From RGIG7213 sp045652135 (GTDB lineage Bacteria > Bacillota > Clostridia > Oscillospirales > CAG-272), in NCBI GenBank assembly GCA_045652135.1, contig JAZRTS010000136.1, positions 1 to 25,814 on the forward strand: a stretch of 25,814 bases of DNA. Reading direction: 5' to 3'. The notes beneath the pieces were generated by a model. It was not told where the DNA came from and did not search any database. It saw only the letters and a list, made by a program, of their open reading frames with translations. Of this stretch, positions 16,296 to 24,366 are shown one piece after another (the stretch's first letter is position 1; each line of letters starts with the position of its first letter). The position numbers and the translations under genes were made by a program.

Positions 16296-16673
16296 TCATT
16301 TGATTCTTGACAAATACTGACAGTAAACGTACACGTTTTGAATTTTTTTAGCTTCCACTCCGTCATCAGCCTGTATTATCGGCTGTGTTTCCGAAGGGGT
16401 TATGTACAGCTTGAAAACTATGGCATCCTGACCCGGACGCATATTTCTGATTTTCTTATACTCAACCTCACGTCTTGTAACTCCGAGATAATCGTAAATA
16501 ACCGTTTCGATATCAAGGTTGCTGAAACACTGCAAAACGTCCGTTTCATCGTGAAGTTCAAGGATATGCTTCGCTTCTTCAAAGGTAAGATTGTGGCATT
16601 GGAATTCGCCTTCATTAAGAACACTCATCATACTGCTGTTGTCAAGCAACAATAAAGGTAAAGATTTATCCAT
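16296..16673 (-). CDS. Small protein resembling the DUF1874/STIV-B116 fold
   Basis: A 125-residue protein. The pattern 'LLLLDNSSM', then 'LTFEEAKHIL', then 'YLGV', then 'PGQDAIVFKL' follows the order seen in DUF1874 (STIV B116-like) proteins ('LLNS', 'slEEAkell', 'LLGi', 'pGD.AlvFqL'). Members of that family include the viral anti-CRISPR ring nuclease AcrIII-1, which cleaves cyclic tetra-adenylate, as well as proteins of mobile elements and bacteria with unknown roles. In an ungapped alignment to the 'S.IGH.sTA' motif, the catalytic His position is Asn52, so ring-nuclease activity is doubtful. The assignment is by eye and moderate. The start at 16673 has CGGAGG (16681-16686); an earlier ATG at 16730 lies upstream of that site and overlaps the promoter. 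It is a single gene with a near-perfect promoter and no phage neighbours. Confidence 0.55.
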   Translation of the reverse strand: MDKSLPLLLLDNSSMMSVLNEGEFQCHNLTFEEAKHILELHDETDVLQCFSNLDIETVIYDYLGVTRREVEYKKIRNMRPGQDAIVFKLYITPSETQPIIQADDGVEAKKIQNVYVYCQYLSRIK

Positions 16674-16709
16674 GGTAAAACCTCCGTTTTGTATTTTTTT
16701 CTTGACTAC

Positions 16710-16738
16710 ATTATACACGCAAAAATGCAAGTTGTCAA
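16710..16738 (-). promoter_or_regulatory. Consensus sigma-A promoter of the B116-like gene
   Basis: On the minus strand, TTGACA (16733-16738), 17-base spacer, TATAAT (16710-16715), preceded by TG. Both hexamers are perfect. The start codon at 16673 is about 37 bases downstream of the -10. Confidence 0.85.
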
Positions 16739-16756
16739 TACCTTTCTTGCATTTTT
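16721..16756. repeat. 11-bp inverted repeat flanking the -35 of the B116-like gene
   Basis: AAAAATGCAAG (16721-16731) is exactly complementary to CTTGCATTTTT (16746-16756), with the -35 hexamer in the 14-base centre. The placement across the promoter suggests a dimeric repressor operator, though the AT-rich composition makes chance more likely than for a GC-rich palindrome. Confidence 0.5.
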
Positions 16757-16837
16757 TCGAAATTCTTTGTCATATTGTATTTCACCGTCATACATTTCAT
16801 TATATTGCACAGTACGTTTATACCGCACGTATTTTTC

Positions 16838-16866
16838 TTGACATTAATATAAAAATATGCTATAAT
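16838..16866 (+). promoter_or_regulatory. Consensus sigma-A promoter of the phosphodiester glycosidase gene
   Basis: TTGACA (16838-16843), 17-base spacer, TATAAT (16861-16866). It is followed by AAGGAGG (16884-16890) eight bases before the ATG. The expected leader is about 25 nt. Confidence 0.9.
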
Positions 16867-16898
16867 TCACCTATATTATTACCAAGGAGGCACTTTTG

Positions 16899-19157
16899 AT
16901 GAAAGCTTTTAAATTTCTGACAGTTTTACTCGCCCTCACACTTGCAGCATCGACCGCAGTATCAGCCGTTCCCGGCAAAATAGGCGGTTCGACAAACGTT
17001 GTGACAACCGAACTAAAACTGCCGAACGGAACAAAAACGGGTGTTACCCTGACAGAGATGACGGTGCCGAAACATACATTCTACAATCCGTCATCAAAAA
17101 ATGATAAGAAGGCATGTTTTACAGAATTTGACCTTTCAAACACAAACCTTTCAGTAGAAGTAATAAACTGCGGCGACTATATGGTAAGCGCCAAAACTGT
17201 CAAATCGGCAGTTGAAAGCTATAAGCAAAACGGTAAAACGATACTTGCTGCAATAAACGGCGATTTGTGGATGACAAGTGTACACAGCGGTTCAGAAATG
17301 GCAAAAGCGGTTCTAAAAGTACCGAGAGGTATTATGATCTCAAAGGGTGAAATCTGGGCAACACAGCAGTTCGGTATGGAAAACGCTTGCGCCACGAACG
17401 ATGAAAGAGGTACGACTACGCCTCCGAAGGCAGCTTTCGGTGTTACCGATCTTAATCAACCGCTCGTCGGAAGCCCCGTTATCACGGTTTCGCTAAAAAA
17501 TGAAAGCACGGGAGTTTCAGTTACCACAAATGGGCTTAACAGACTTCCCGCCCCCAATTCAACGGTTGTATATAACCACAGGTGCTACACCACCAATTAC
17601 GCACTCAACGATTCGTATGAAATAGAAATAGAATCATCAAACGCAGCTTTCACACTCGACGGCAAAGTACAAGGAACCGTCAAGAAAATATACGAAAGCG
17701 GAAGCACGACGCGTCCCAGCATCGGTAAGAACACTATCGTTATAACAGTAAGAGGAAACAGAATCCCCGCAATGAAAGAAAACTTCAAGGTCGGCGACAA
17801 TGTTTCATTCAGTTGCTCAATAAACGACACTACAGGTAACACGGCACTTTGGAAAAATGTAAAAGAAGCCATTGGCGGTCACATAATGACACACAAAGAC
17901 GGTCAAGTGTACACCTCTCTCGGAGGCAACACAGAATATCCCGGTTCGTTCATCGGATACAAAGACGACGGAACTGTAATGTTTTGCACATTTACCGCCG
18001 CTAAAGACGGAACAAGACTTGGCATAAATTACACCACTGGCGTACACTTTCTCAGAGATTCGGGATATAACAGCGTATTTTTCCTCGACGGCGGCGGTTC
18101 GGCAACGATGGTAACGCTTGAAAACGGTTCTTACACCGTAAGAAGCAAATCATCAGACGGATCCCCACGTGCGGTAATAAATGCAATTGCAGTTGTATGG
18201 AATCAGAATAAAGTATGCGCCGCGCAAGGCGATATGAGCTACATAAAAGCCCCTCTTGACCTTTCGGATATCCCCGGATACCACATTCCCGCAGACCTTA
18301 TGCCCCACATCGTATCGGGACACTCAAACTGTTCGGGCAAATATATCGAAGCGGATAATGCATACCACATGACCGTAACTTCAACAACGAACGACCCGTA
18401 TGCAACATTGAGCTTTGACGCTCTCGGCAGTGTGAGCGCAGATACATATAAATATATGGTCATCAAGGCAAAAACAAGCCTCGGCAGAGCAAGCACCCTG
18501 AAACTTTATTATTCAACATCCATATCATCAGGCCCAAGTGAGAATTACACACGTCATGTATCAATAGACGGAAGCGGAAAATTGAAGTACTATATCGTAG
18601 ATCTCTCAAAGGACAGCGGATGGCGTGGCACTATAAACAATATGCGTCTTGATGTTTTTGACTCTATCACGACAAACTCTGCAGACGGAACTGCGTTTAC
18701 ATTTGGAAGCATTACCTTGTGTAAGACACTGGACGAAGCAAACAAAGTATCCGAAGGAATACTCCCGGACGGTGCAATACCGAGCTATAAGCAATTCCTC
18801 AATCCCGGAAGCACGATAAACACAACTGCTCCTACTACAGAGCCGCCCGTCGAGGATACCGAGCCTGTAACAGAAACAGATACAGATATTATCACGGATG
18901 CTGAAACATTCGTAACAAACGAACTTTCAGAAGCAATCACCGAATTGCCCATCGAAGACACAGAAGCAACAACCGAAAGCGAAGTCACGGACAGTGATGA
19001 TTCCGTAACCGTCGAAGAAAGCACCACAGCTTCGGCGGAAACAGATGCTGAAGAAGATAAAGGTTCAGCATCAGGCATTATCATAGGCGTTGCTTGTGCA
19101 GCAGCCGTGGTTGTTGCAGTCGCTGTAATATTCATCATCAAAAAGCGCAAGGCTTAA
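16899..19157 (+). CDS. Membrane-anchored NAGPA-type phosphodiester glycosidase
   Basis: A 752-residue surface protein. A signal peptide ends near residue 25 ('LALTLAASTAVSA'). Residues about 60-440 form a phosphodiester glycosidase (NAGPA, PF09992) domain with 'AAINGD' (Asn120-Gly121-Asp122) and 'FFLDGGGSATMV' (Asp397 and Gly398-400), the family's characteristic motif. The family hydrolyses sugar-phosphodiester bonds; in eukaryotes it uncovers mannose-6-phosphate, and in bacteria the substrates are largely unassigned but may be wall or exopolysaccharide phosphodiesters. Residues about 460-635 look like a beta-sandwich, possibly carbohydrate-binding. A Thr/Glu/Asp-rich stalk (about 640-718) leads to a transmembrane segment 'GIIIGVACAAAVVVAVAVIF' and a KKRKA tail, so the enzyme is tethered outside the cell. 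The ATG at 16899 is chosen over an adjacent TTG at 16896 by spacing from AAGGAGG. It is monocistronic. Confidence 0.88.
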   Translation: MKAFKFLTVLLALTLAASTAVSAVPGKIGGSTNVVTTELKLPNGTKTGVTLTEMTVPKHTFYNPSSKNDKKACFTEFDLSNTNLSVEVINCGDYMVSAKTVKSAVESYKQNGKTILAAINGDLWMTSVHSGSEMAKAVLKVPRGIMISKGEIWATQQFGMENACATNDERGTTTPPKAAFGVTDLNQPLVGSPVITVSLKNESTGVSVTTNGLNRLPAPNSTVVYNHRCYTTNYALNDSYEIEIESSNAAFTLDGKVQGTVKKIYESGSTTRPSIGKNTIVITVRGNRIPAMKENFKVGDNVSFSCSINDTTGNTALWKNVKEAIGGHIMTHKDGQVYTSLGGNTEYPGSFIGYKDDGTVMFCTFTAAKDGTRLGINYTTGVHFLRDSGYNSVFFLDGGGSATMVTLENGSYTVRSKSSDGSPRAVINAIAVVWNQNKVCAAQGDMSYIKAPLDLSDIPGYHIPADLMPHIVSGHSNCSGKYIEADNAYHMTVTSTTNDPYATLSFDALGSVSADTYKYMVIKAKTSLGRASTLKLYYSTSISSGPSENYTRHVSIDGSGKLKYYIVDLSKDSGWRGTINNMRLDVFDSITTNSADGTAFTFGSITLCKTLDEANKVSEGILPDGAIPSYKQFLNPGSTINTTAPTTEPPVEDTEPVTETDTDIITDAETFVTNELSEAITELPIEDTEATTESEVTDSDDSVTVEESTTASAETDAEEDKGSASGIIIGVACAAAVVVAVAVIFIIKKRKA

Positions 19158-19171
19158 CAAAAGATAAAATT

Positions 19172-19203
19172 GCCCCGGACGGATCATAAGATCTGTCCGG
19201 GGC
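19172..19203. terminator. Terminator hairpin between convergent genes
   Basis: GCCCCGGACGGATC, ATAA loop, GATCTGTCCGGGGC: a 14-bp stem with one G-T pair. The plus-strand tail is short (TTTA). The minus-strand tail reads AATTTTATCTTTT, so it may work better for the MazG-like gene. It lies 15 bases after the glycosidase stop. Confidence 0.75.
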
Positions 19204-19276
19204 TTTACTCACGGCGGGAGCAAGCCCTTGCCGTAAACTTCTTTATGATAAATTCTTTTCGCCTTTTTTATTTATT

Positions 19277-19594
19277 TTATTCCTCAACCTCTTTTAAAAG
19301 AAGCTTCTTTTCAAAGCCGCCACGTTTTGAAAGCTTATCCTGTCTTATATTCTCCAGCTCATCAAGCGTGTATCCTCGTGCTGTAACAGCCGCATAAAGC
19401 ACCTCAAGAAGGTCTGCAAGCTCCTCTACACTTCCGTCCTTGTAGTATTCCTCAAGCTCCTCGCCGAGCTTTTTGTCTATCATTTCAAGATACGTAGCAT
19501 CGTCCATAATCTCAACAAGACACTTTTTGCCCTGCGCTGATATTATTTCGGGAATTTTGTCCCTGACGAGCTTATCGTATTTTTTTATACCCAT
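19277..19594 (-). CDS. MazG-like nucleoside triphosphate pyrophosphohydrolase
   Basis: A 105-residue all-alpha NTP-pyrophosphatase-like protein (PRA-PH/MazG superfamily). The N terminus 'YDKLVRDKIPEII' is typical of the small stand-alone subgroup often annotated as phosphoribosyl-ATP pyrophosphohydrolase. The metal-binding pattern is present: EE-x2-E at Glu45, Glu46 and Glu49, then ExxD at Glu58 and Asp61 ('EELADLLEVLYA'). Such proteins remove non-canonical or excess NTPs in the cytoplasm. A role in histidine synthesis is unlikely because no his genes are nearby. AAAGGAA (19601-19607) precedes the ATG. It lies alone between two hairpins; no promoter was recognised in the 64 bases separating it from the next gene upstream, so read-through from that gene's terminator is possible. 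Confidence 0.85.
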   Translation of the reverse strand: MGIKKYDKLVRDKIPEIISAQGKKCLVEIMDDATYLEMIDKKLGEELEEYYKDGSVEELADLLEVLYAAVTARGYTLDELENIRQDKLSKRGGFEKKLLLKEVEE

Positions 19595-19615
19595 ATTTTT
19601 TCCTTTCTTATCGTC

Positions 19616-19647
19616 AAAATGGTTATCGCCGAAGCGATAACCATTTT
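19616..19647 (-). terminator. UUCG-capped hairpin after the first lectin-peptidase gene
   Basis: On the minus strand, a 14-bp perfect stem AAAATGGTTATCGC / GCGATAACCATTTT is capped by TTCG closed by C-G, an extra-stable RNA tetraloop. The terminal T run is part of the stem (ATTTTGACG), so termination strength is uncertain. It starts 11 bases after the stop at 19659. Confidence 0.8.
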
Positions 19648-19658
19648 GTAATTTTTAA

Positions 19659-21698
19659 TTAATCAATGGGTCTGTATGCAAATCTGAACGGCATATTGCT
19701 GTATGACAAAGGCTCATACGAAGGCTGTACAGAATCAAGTCTCGTATTGCTTCCTGCGTCATATCTGTATGTATTTGCTCCGTATGCACCTGCGGAGATA
19801 AATACGTGGCAAGGATAGTTCTTATAGTTGGCAGGAACAGCGAGATTATTACTGTAACCAACAAAGATAATATCACCGGGACGTACATCAGCAAGATTCG
19901 TATGCTTCTGGAAGCCGAGGCTTATCAAAAGGTTTTCCATAGGACCGTAAAGTGTGAAGCCCTTTGTTGCAGGCTGTCTGTCTCTTGCAAAACCTGCATC
20001 GTAAAGCACCCAACCTACAAATCTGTCGCAGGATACAACCTTTTCGCTCTTATTAAGTGCAGGGTTAACGCTTGCATCACCGTAAGTGTAATCCTGAATA
20101 CGTGCATAGTCTGCATCGAGCTTCGCATGGTGGAGGATTCTCGCCGCCGCCATAGTGGGACAAGGATTGTACACAACGTTTCCGCCCTGACGCACTACCT
20201 GACCGTAATGTGCCTGAGTGTTCGCCTTTGCTTCTTCAAGTGATTCATACTGACCGTATACCGTTGTTCCGTACGGACAAGTTACTGTATATTCGGGCAG
20301 TTTAAGTCTGTAATCATCAATAATAAACTGCTGTGCAGGTGAAAGATTGCTTGTGTAAAGGTGAACATTCGTATTTTCGTCATCAGAAGCGCTGTAAACG
20401 TCAACAACAAGGTCTCCGCCGAGCGCTGACATAAGCGTTATCTTGCCGAGGCGCATATAAGCATACCAGCGCTGTGCTGTTGTGCCGTTGGAATCGTACA
20501 CCTGAATATTTGTACCGTCATCCATTTTAGCTTCAAATACATCAAGAACCTTGCCTGTTTGTGCACTCTTGATAATATATGTGCCGTCGGTCTGCGGCAA
20601 GAACTGCCAATAATGGCCGTAAGGCTTAATACATACGTTATTTGAAGAATCAACACCGATATATCCGTTATTGAACTTGAGAGTCGTGTAGAACATCGGC
20701 TGGTTCAACGGACCGACACTATCGAAATATGCGTTCGTAACGAGGTCAACGTGACCTATGTCGTCAAGATAGAATATCTGCGCATCGGAATAGTTTACAC
20801 CGTATATATCAACCGCTGCATCATTCTCTGTAGATGCAGAGAATACATCAAGAACTCTGTCATATCCGCACATTGAACGAATTATGTAACCGCCTTCGTA
20901 TTCAATGAGATACCATCTTTGGTTTTCAGTGCCCAAATTCTTGTAAACACCGACAGTAGTACCCATTTCGGTTGAAGCATACGAAAGGTCAAGCACCTGG
21001 CCCATACCTACGTTTTCAATGATATATGAACCGTCTTCCTGAAGCAAGAAGTGCCATATCTGGTTTGCGGACGTTGTCTTATCAGATGCCACAACTGCAT
21101 TGCTTCCGAGGTTTACACCAAGTGAATTATCAGTATAAGAAAGGTCTATCGTTGCGTAGAAGCTTGCACCGAGATTTTTCGCAGGTCTGTCATCAACATC
21201 ACGCTTCGGCTCATCATCCATTATAAAGCCTGAAAATCCGCCGAGGTCAGCCTGTGTAAACGAACCGTCCTTGTTGAAATCAAGAACAGATTCATAGTAG
21301 AAATTGTTGCCTGTTTTGAGATGTTTTTTAGCACGTACAAGATCTTTACCCGTTACGTACGTATCTCCGTCAAGGTCACCGTCAACGAGAAGTGTATATT
21401 CCTGACCGTCAGCCTTTACGAGCTTGTAGCCCGTGCCGACTCTGGAGCCTTCACCAATCGTATATCCGTGGAACATCGTGACCTTACCACCGGGAGCGAA
21501 GCGGTTCAAAAGCTCTTTTGCCGTTGTTCCAATCGGAATGTCCCTGATATAATCACCGTCAGTGTGTGCATCGCTCAACGAAGCTGCCTGCAAGCTCGGC
21601 ACAAACGGGGATACCATTTCCGTACCCGCAAAAATGCACGGCAACAAAACGGCAAGAAGCACACAGAACACCGCGGCTCTTAATAAATGTTTTTTCAT
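19659..21698 (-). CDS. Secreted dockerin / ricin-lectin / NlpC-P60-like protein, copy 1
   Basis: A 679-residue exported protein. Signal peptide 'KKHLLRAAVFCVLLAVLLP'; a small N-terminal module (about 45-100); a dockerin (about 103-160) with loops DGDLDGDTYVTGKD and DFNKDGSFTQAD; two ricin-type lectin modules (about 180-310 and 335-460) marked by QxW-like 'NQIWHF', 'NQRWYL' and 'AQRWYA'; a short 'YGQYESLEEAKAN' linker; and a C-terminal papain-like fold (about 510-679). The last has Cys557 in 'SCDRFVGWVLYDAG', 'RPGDIIFVG', His631 in 'CHVFIS' and Asp647 in 'YDAGS', matching the Cys-His-polar triad of NlpC/P60-type peptidoglycan peptidases. The start was chosen at the second ATG of MLMKK because AAAGGAG (21707-21713) lies eight bases away, the same spacing as in copy 2. 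It likely binds wall or host glycans and cuts peptidoglycan; true activity is unproven. Confidence 0.85.
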   Translation of the reverse strand: MKKHLLRAAVFCVLLAVLLPCIFAGTEMVSPFVPSLQAASLSDAHTDGDYIRDIPIGTTAKELLNRFAPGGKVTMFHGYTIGEGSRVGTGYKLVKADGQEYTLLVDGDLDGDTYVTGKDLVRAKKHLKTGNNFYYESVLDFNKDGSFTQADLGGFSGFIMDDEPKRDVDDRPAKNLGASFYATIDLSYTDNSLGVNLGSNAVVASDKTTSANQIWHFLLQEDGSYIIENVGMGQVLDLSYASTEMGTTVGVYKNLGTENQRWYLIEYEGGYIIRSMCGYDRVLDVFSASTENDAAVDIYGVNYSDAQIFYLDDIGHVDLVTNAYFDSVGPLNQPMFYTTLKFNNGYIGVDSSNNVCIKPYGHYWQFLPQTDGTYIIKSAQTGKVLDVFEAKMDDGTNIQVYDSNGTTAQRWYAYMRLGKITLMSALGGDLVVDVYSASDDENTNVHLYTSNLSPAQQFIIDDYRLKLPEYTVTCPYGTTVYGQYESLEEAKANTQAHYGQVVRQGGNVVYNPCPTMAAARILHHAKLDADYARIQDYTYGDASVNPALNKSEKVVSCDRFVGWVLYDAGFARDRQPATKGFTLYGPMENLLISLGFQKHTNLADVRPGDIIFVGYSNNLAVPANYKNYPCHVFISAGAYGANTYRYDAGSNTRLDSVQPSYEPLSYSNMPFRFAYRPID

Positions 21699-21813
21699 AA
21701 GCATAACTCCTTTCAAATGCTCATAAATACAAAAGGCTGATATGCCGCTTCTATCAAGCAGAAAGTATTTTCCGGAGAAAATGCACATAAGCCAATAATT
21801 TTATATTACAATT

Positions 21814-21872
21814 CTATATTACAGTATTTTTGTACAAAAAAAGAGTGTAAAATAATAATTTTTTGTTAATTT
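21814..21872 (-). promoter_or_regulatory. Conserved upstream block of copy 1
   Basis: On the minus strand this block begins AATTAACAAAAAATTAT and ends near TGTAATATAG, about 115 bases before the start codon. The same elements in the same order occur before copy 2 (24206-24267), while sequence on either side differs. It probably contains the promoter (TATA-like end) plus an upstream AT-rich element, but I could not assign the -35. The 320-base gap 21699-22019 holds this block, the ribosome site and the terminator of copy 2. Confidence 0.55.
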
Positions 21873-21974
21873 TGTAAAAAAACTTACATATGTATATAAA
21901 AAACATCATTTACGGTAATCAAGTTGAACATTTAAACGACATCGTTTTTTATAACAATGTTACAAGTGCATTTT

Positions 21975-22011
21975 AAAAAGTCAGGACATCTTTTGATAAA
22001 GATGTCCTGAC
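21975..22011 (-). terminator. Intrinsic terminator of copy 2
   Basis: On the minus strand, GTCAGGACATCTTT, ATCA loop, AAAGATGTCCTGAC: a 14-bp perfect stem followed by TTTTT (21975-21979). It starts 8 bases after the stop codon. Confidence 0.93.
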
Positions 22012-22019
22012 TCATTTAA

Positions 22020-24119
22020 TCAGTCGATAGGTCTGTAAGCGTAATAGAATTTAGGTTGATCAGATGTACCGATTCTTTCAAGGAACGGTGCCTGATTATC
22101 CTTATAAAATGTATGTACATGGTTGGTATCGTACTGAATTCTGTAAACCGAGCCGTGGTCATATCTCAAATACAGGTTTCCGCCCATATTTTCACTTGCA
22201 CAGATGAAGATATGTCCGGGAAGTCCGGGCTTTGTCGGGTCAGGTGATGTAAATACAAGGTCACCAGGTTTAAGTGCCGCAGGGTTGGTTATCTTCTGGT
22301 AGCCGAGTGAAGGTATCCAGTTGACCTGTTCAAAAACAACGGGGCCTTGATTAATTCTATTACCTCGTGTATCCGTGATACCGCTTCTCCAAAGAGTCCA
22401 GTCAACAAGTCTGTCGCAACTGCTTAATTTTTGACCGTCGTTCGTCATCGGTCTGTTTATATCAAGATGCTGCCACTTGTAACCGGGATTATATTTAGCA
22501 TCGCCGTATGTAAATCTGTTTGCTGCTGCAAAGTCAGAAACCAATTTAGCATTGTACAGGATCTTAGCCGCCATAAACGTCGGGCAAGGATTATATGCGA
22601 GATTTCCGCCCTGATGTACGACCTGACCGAGATATACCTTGAGATTTGCTTTAGCCTCCTCTAAGGTTTCATATCTGCCGTATACTACCGTGTTATAGGG
22701 ATTCGTTACAGTATATGCGGGGAGCTTGAGTGCATAATCCGCAAAAGTAAACTGCTGAGCCGCTGAACCGTTATAAGTATACAAGTGAATATTTACATCT
22801 TCAACATCAGCACCGCTGAAGACATCGACAACAAAATTCTTGTCAAGCGCAGAACGGAGTATCGCTTTTCCGTTCTTCATATAAATGTACCAGCGCTGAG
22901 CAACTGTACCGTTATCGTCATACGTTTGAATGTTAGTACTGTTCGCTGCTTTCGCCTCCGCTACGTCAAGTGCCTTTCCGTTGTGAGCGCTTGTTATCTT
23001 ATACGTGCCGTCTCCGTTAGGTTCAAACTTCCAATACTGTCTTGCATCCTTCAGCACTACATTGCCATTTGTTTCAACCGCAATACTGCGGCTTCCGAAT
23101 GAGAGATTTGCAAAGAACATTGACTGTGTCAAAGGTCCTACCTGATCGAAGTATGCTTTGCTTTCGGTATCTATATCATCTATCTTGTTGATATAGAACA
23201 CCTGCGCATCGGAATAATTCATACCGTACATTTGAACATTGGCATCATTTTCCGTTGAGGCTGAAAAAACATCTATAACTCTGTCATCTGCGCACTTCGA
23301 GCGAAGGAGGTATCCGCCTTCATGCTCAACAAGATACCATCTCTGGTTATCTGCTTCGTGTGCCCTGTAAAGTGAAACATTTGCGCCCTGTTCGGGAGAT
23401 GCATACGCAACTTCCATAGCTGTACCCATACCGACACTTACAATGACATATGTGCCGTCATCGTGACGTACAAAGTGCCATATCTGGTTTGCAGACGTTG
23501 TCTTGTCCGATGCAACGACATTGTTTCCGATATTTGCTGTAATTGCATTATCGGTGTAAGAAAGGTCTATAGTTGCGTAGAAATCGTCACCGAGGTCTGC
23601 ACTTTCCTTGTCATAAATATTGAGTTCGGGCTCATCTGTCATAATAAGCTCCGAAAATCCCGAAAGATCCGCTTGGGTAAATGAACCGTCACGGTTGAAG
23701 TCAAGAACAGATTCGTAATAGAAGTTATTCCCTGCTTTGAGATGCTTTTTGGCACGTACAAGGTCCTTACCCGTTACGTACGTGTCACCGTCAAGGTCGC
23801 CCTCAACAAGCAACGTATATTCAACACCGTTGTCCATTACAAGCTTGTAGCCCGTTCCGACTCTCGAACCTTCCGCTATATCATATCCGTGGAATTTAGT
23901 GATATGATCGCTTCCTGAAATTTCTCCCAAAAGCTCCTCTGCGGTTGTTCCGATGGGTATATTTTTTATGTACTGACCGTCGATAACTGCATCAGAGATC
24001 GACAGCGCCGCATTTTTTCCAAAAAACGAAGACACTATCTCCGTTCCCGCAAAAATACAAGGAAGCAAAACGGCAAGCAATACACAAAAAACCGTGATTC
24101 TTATTAAATGTTTTTTCAA
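22020..24119 (-). CDS. Secreted dockerin / ricin-lectin / NlpC-P60-like protein, copy 2 (TTG start)
   Basis: A 699-residue paralogue of the 19659-21698 protein with the same order: signal peptide, dockerin (about 102-160; loops DGDLDGDTYVTGKD and DFNRDGSFTQAD), two ricin-type lectin modules (about 177-310 and 332-460), a 'YGRYETLEEAKAN' linker and a papain-like C-terminal domain. The catalytic Cys is Cys568 in 'SSCDRLVDWTLWRSG', with His636 in 'GHIFIC' and Asp in 'RYDHGS'. It is more like copy 3 than copy 1 in the peptidase, sharing inserts around 'DINRP' and 'APF..RIGT'. The start is placed at TTG 24117-24119: AAAGGAG lies eight bases before it, as in copy 1. The ATG at 24137 directly precedes, and its next codons are, that ribosome site (ATG-AAA-GGA-GTG). 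Likely wall-active surface lectin-peptidase. Confidence 0.85.
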   Translation of the reverse strand: MKKHLIRITVFCVLLAVLLPCIFAGTEIVSSFFGKNAALSISDAVIDGQYIKNIPIGTTAEELLGEISGSDHITKFHGYDIAEGSRVGTGYKLVMDNGVEYTLLVEGDLDGDTYVTGKDLVRAKKHLKAGNNFYYESVLDFNRDGSFTQADLSGFSELIMTDEPELNIYDKESADLGDDFYATIDLSYTDNAITANIGNNVVASDKTTSANQIWHFVRHDDGTYVIVSVGMGTAMEVAYASPEQGANVSLYRAHEADNQRWYLVEHEGGYLLRSKCADDRVIDVFSASTENDANVQMYGMNYSDAQVFYINKIDDIDTESKAYFDQVGPLTQSMFFANLSFGSRSIAVETNGNVVLKDARQYWKFEPNGDGTYKITSAHNGKALDVAEAKAANSTNIQTYDDNGTVAQRWYIYMKNGKAILRSALDKNFVVDVFSGADVEDVNIHLYTYNGSAAQQFTFADYALKLPAYTVTNPYNTVVYGRYETLEEAKANLKVYLGQVVHQGGNLAYNPCPTFMAAKILYNAKLVSDFAAANRFTYGDAKYNPGYKWQHLDINRPMTNDGQKLSSCDRLVDWTLWRSGITDTRGNRINQGPVVFEQVNWIPSLGYQKITNPAALKPGDLVFTSPDPTKPGLPGHIFICASENMGGNLYLRYDHGSVYRIQYDTNHVHTFYKDNQAPFLERIGTSDQPKFYYAYRPID

Positions 24120-24205
24120 AGTATGCACTCCTTTCAAAATAGCACGAACATAAAAAGCTTACACACTCACGAATCGCATCGAAAGATTAACGGTGCAAGC
24201 TAACA

Positions 24206-24267
24206 CTATAATTTTACAGCATTTTCATCAAAAAACACAACTCTAAAATGATAATTTTTTGTTAATT
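24206..24267 (-). promoter_or_regulatory. Conserved upstream block of copy 2
   Basis: Counterpart of 21814-21872. On the minus strand it begins AATTAACAAAAAATTAT, then ATTTTA, a T-rich run, AAAA, and ends TGTAAAATTATAG. A possible promoter is TTGTGT with TAAAAT 18 bases later, or TTGATG with TATAGT 15 bases later; neither is decisive. Conservation only in this stretch argues that it is functional. Confidence 0.55.
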
Positions 24268-24318
24268 ATGCAAAAAATAAACCTATTTCAAAGATAAATT
24301 CTATTAAAATTATACAAC

Positions 24319-24355
24319 AAAAACTTACACCGCAGCGAATTTTGCTGCGGTGTAA
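24319..24355 (-). terminator. Intrinsic terminator of copy 3
   Basis: On the minus strand, TTACACCGCAGC, a 7-base loop, GCTGCGGTGTAA: a 12-bp stem followed by G and TTTTT (24319-24323). It begins 11 bases after the stop codon. Confidence 0.9.
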
Positions 24356-24366
24356 AATATTTGATT

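Noticed and set aside
19277..19594. HisE of histidine biosynthesis
   Set aside because: The protein is of the same superfamily, but no his genes are adjacent and the 'YDKLVRDKIPE' start is typical of stand-alone house-cleaning relatives.
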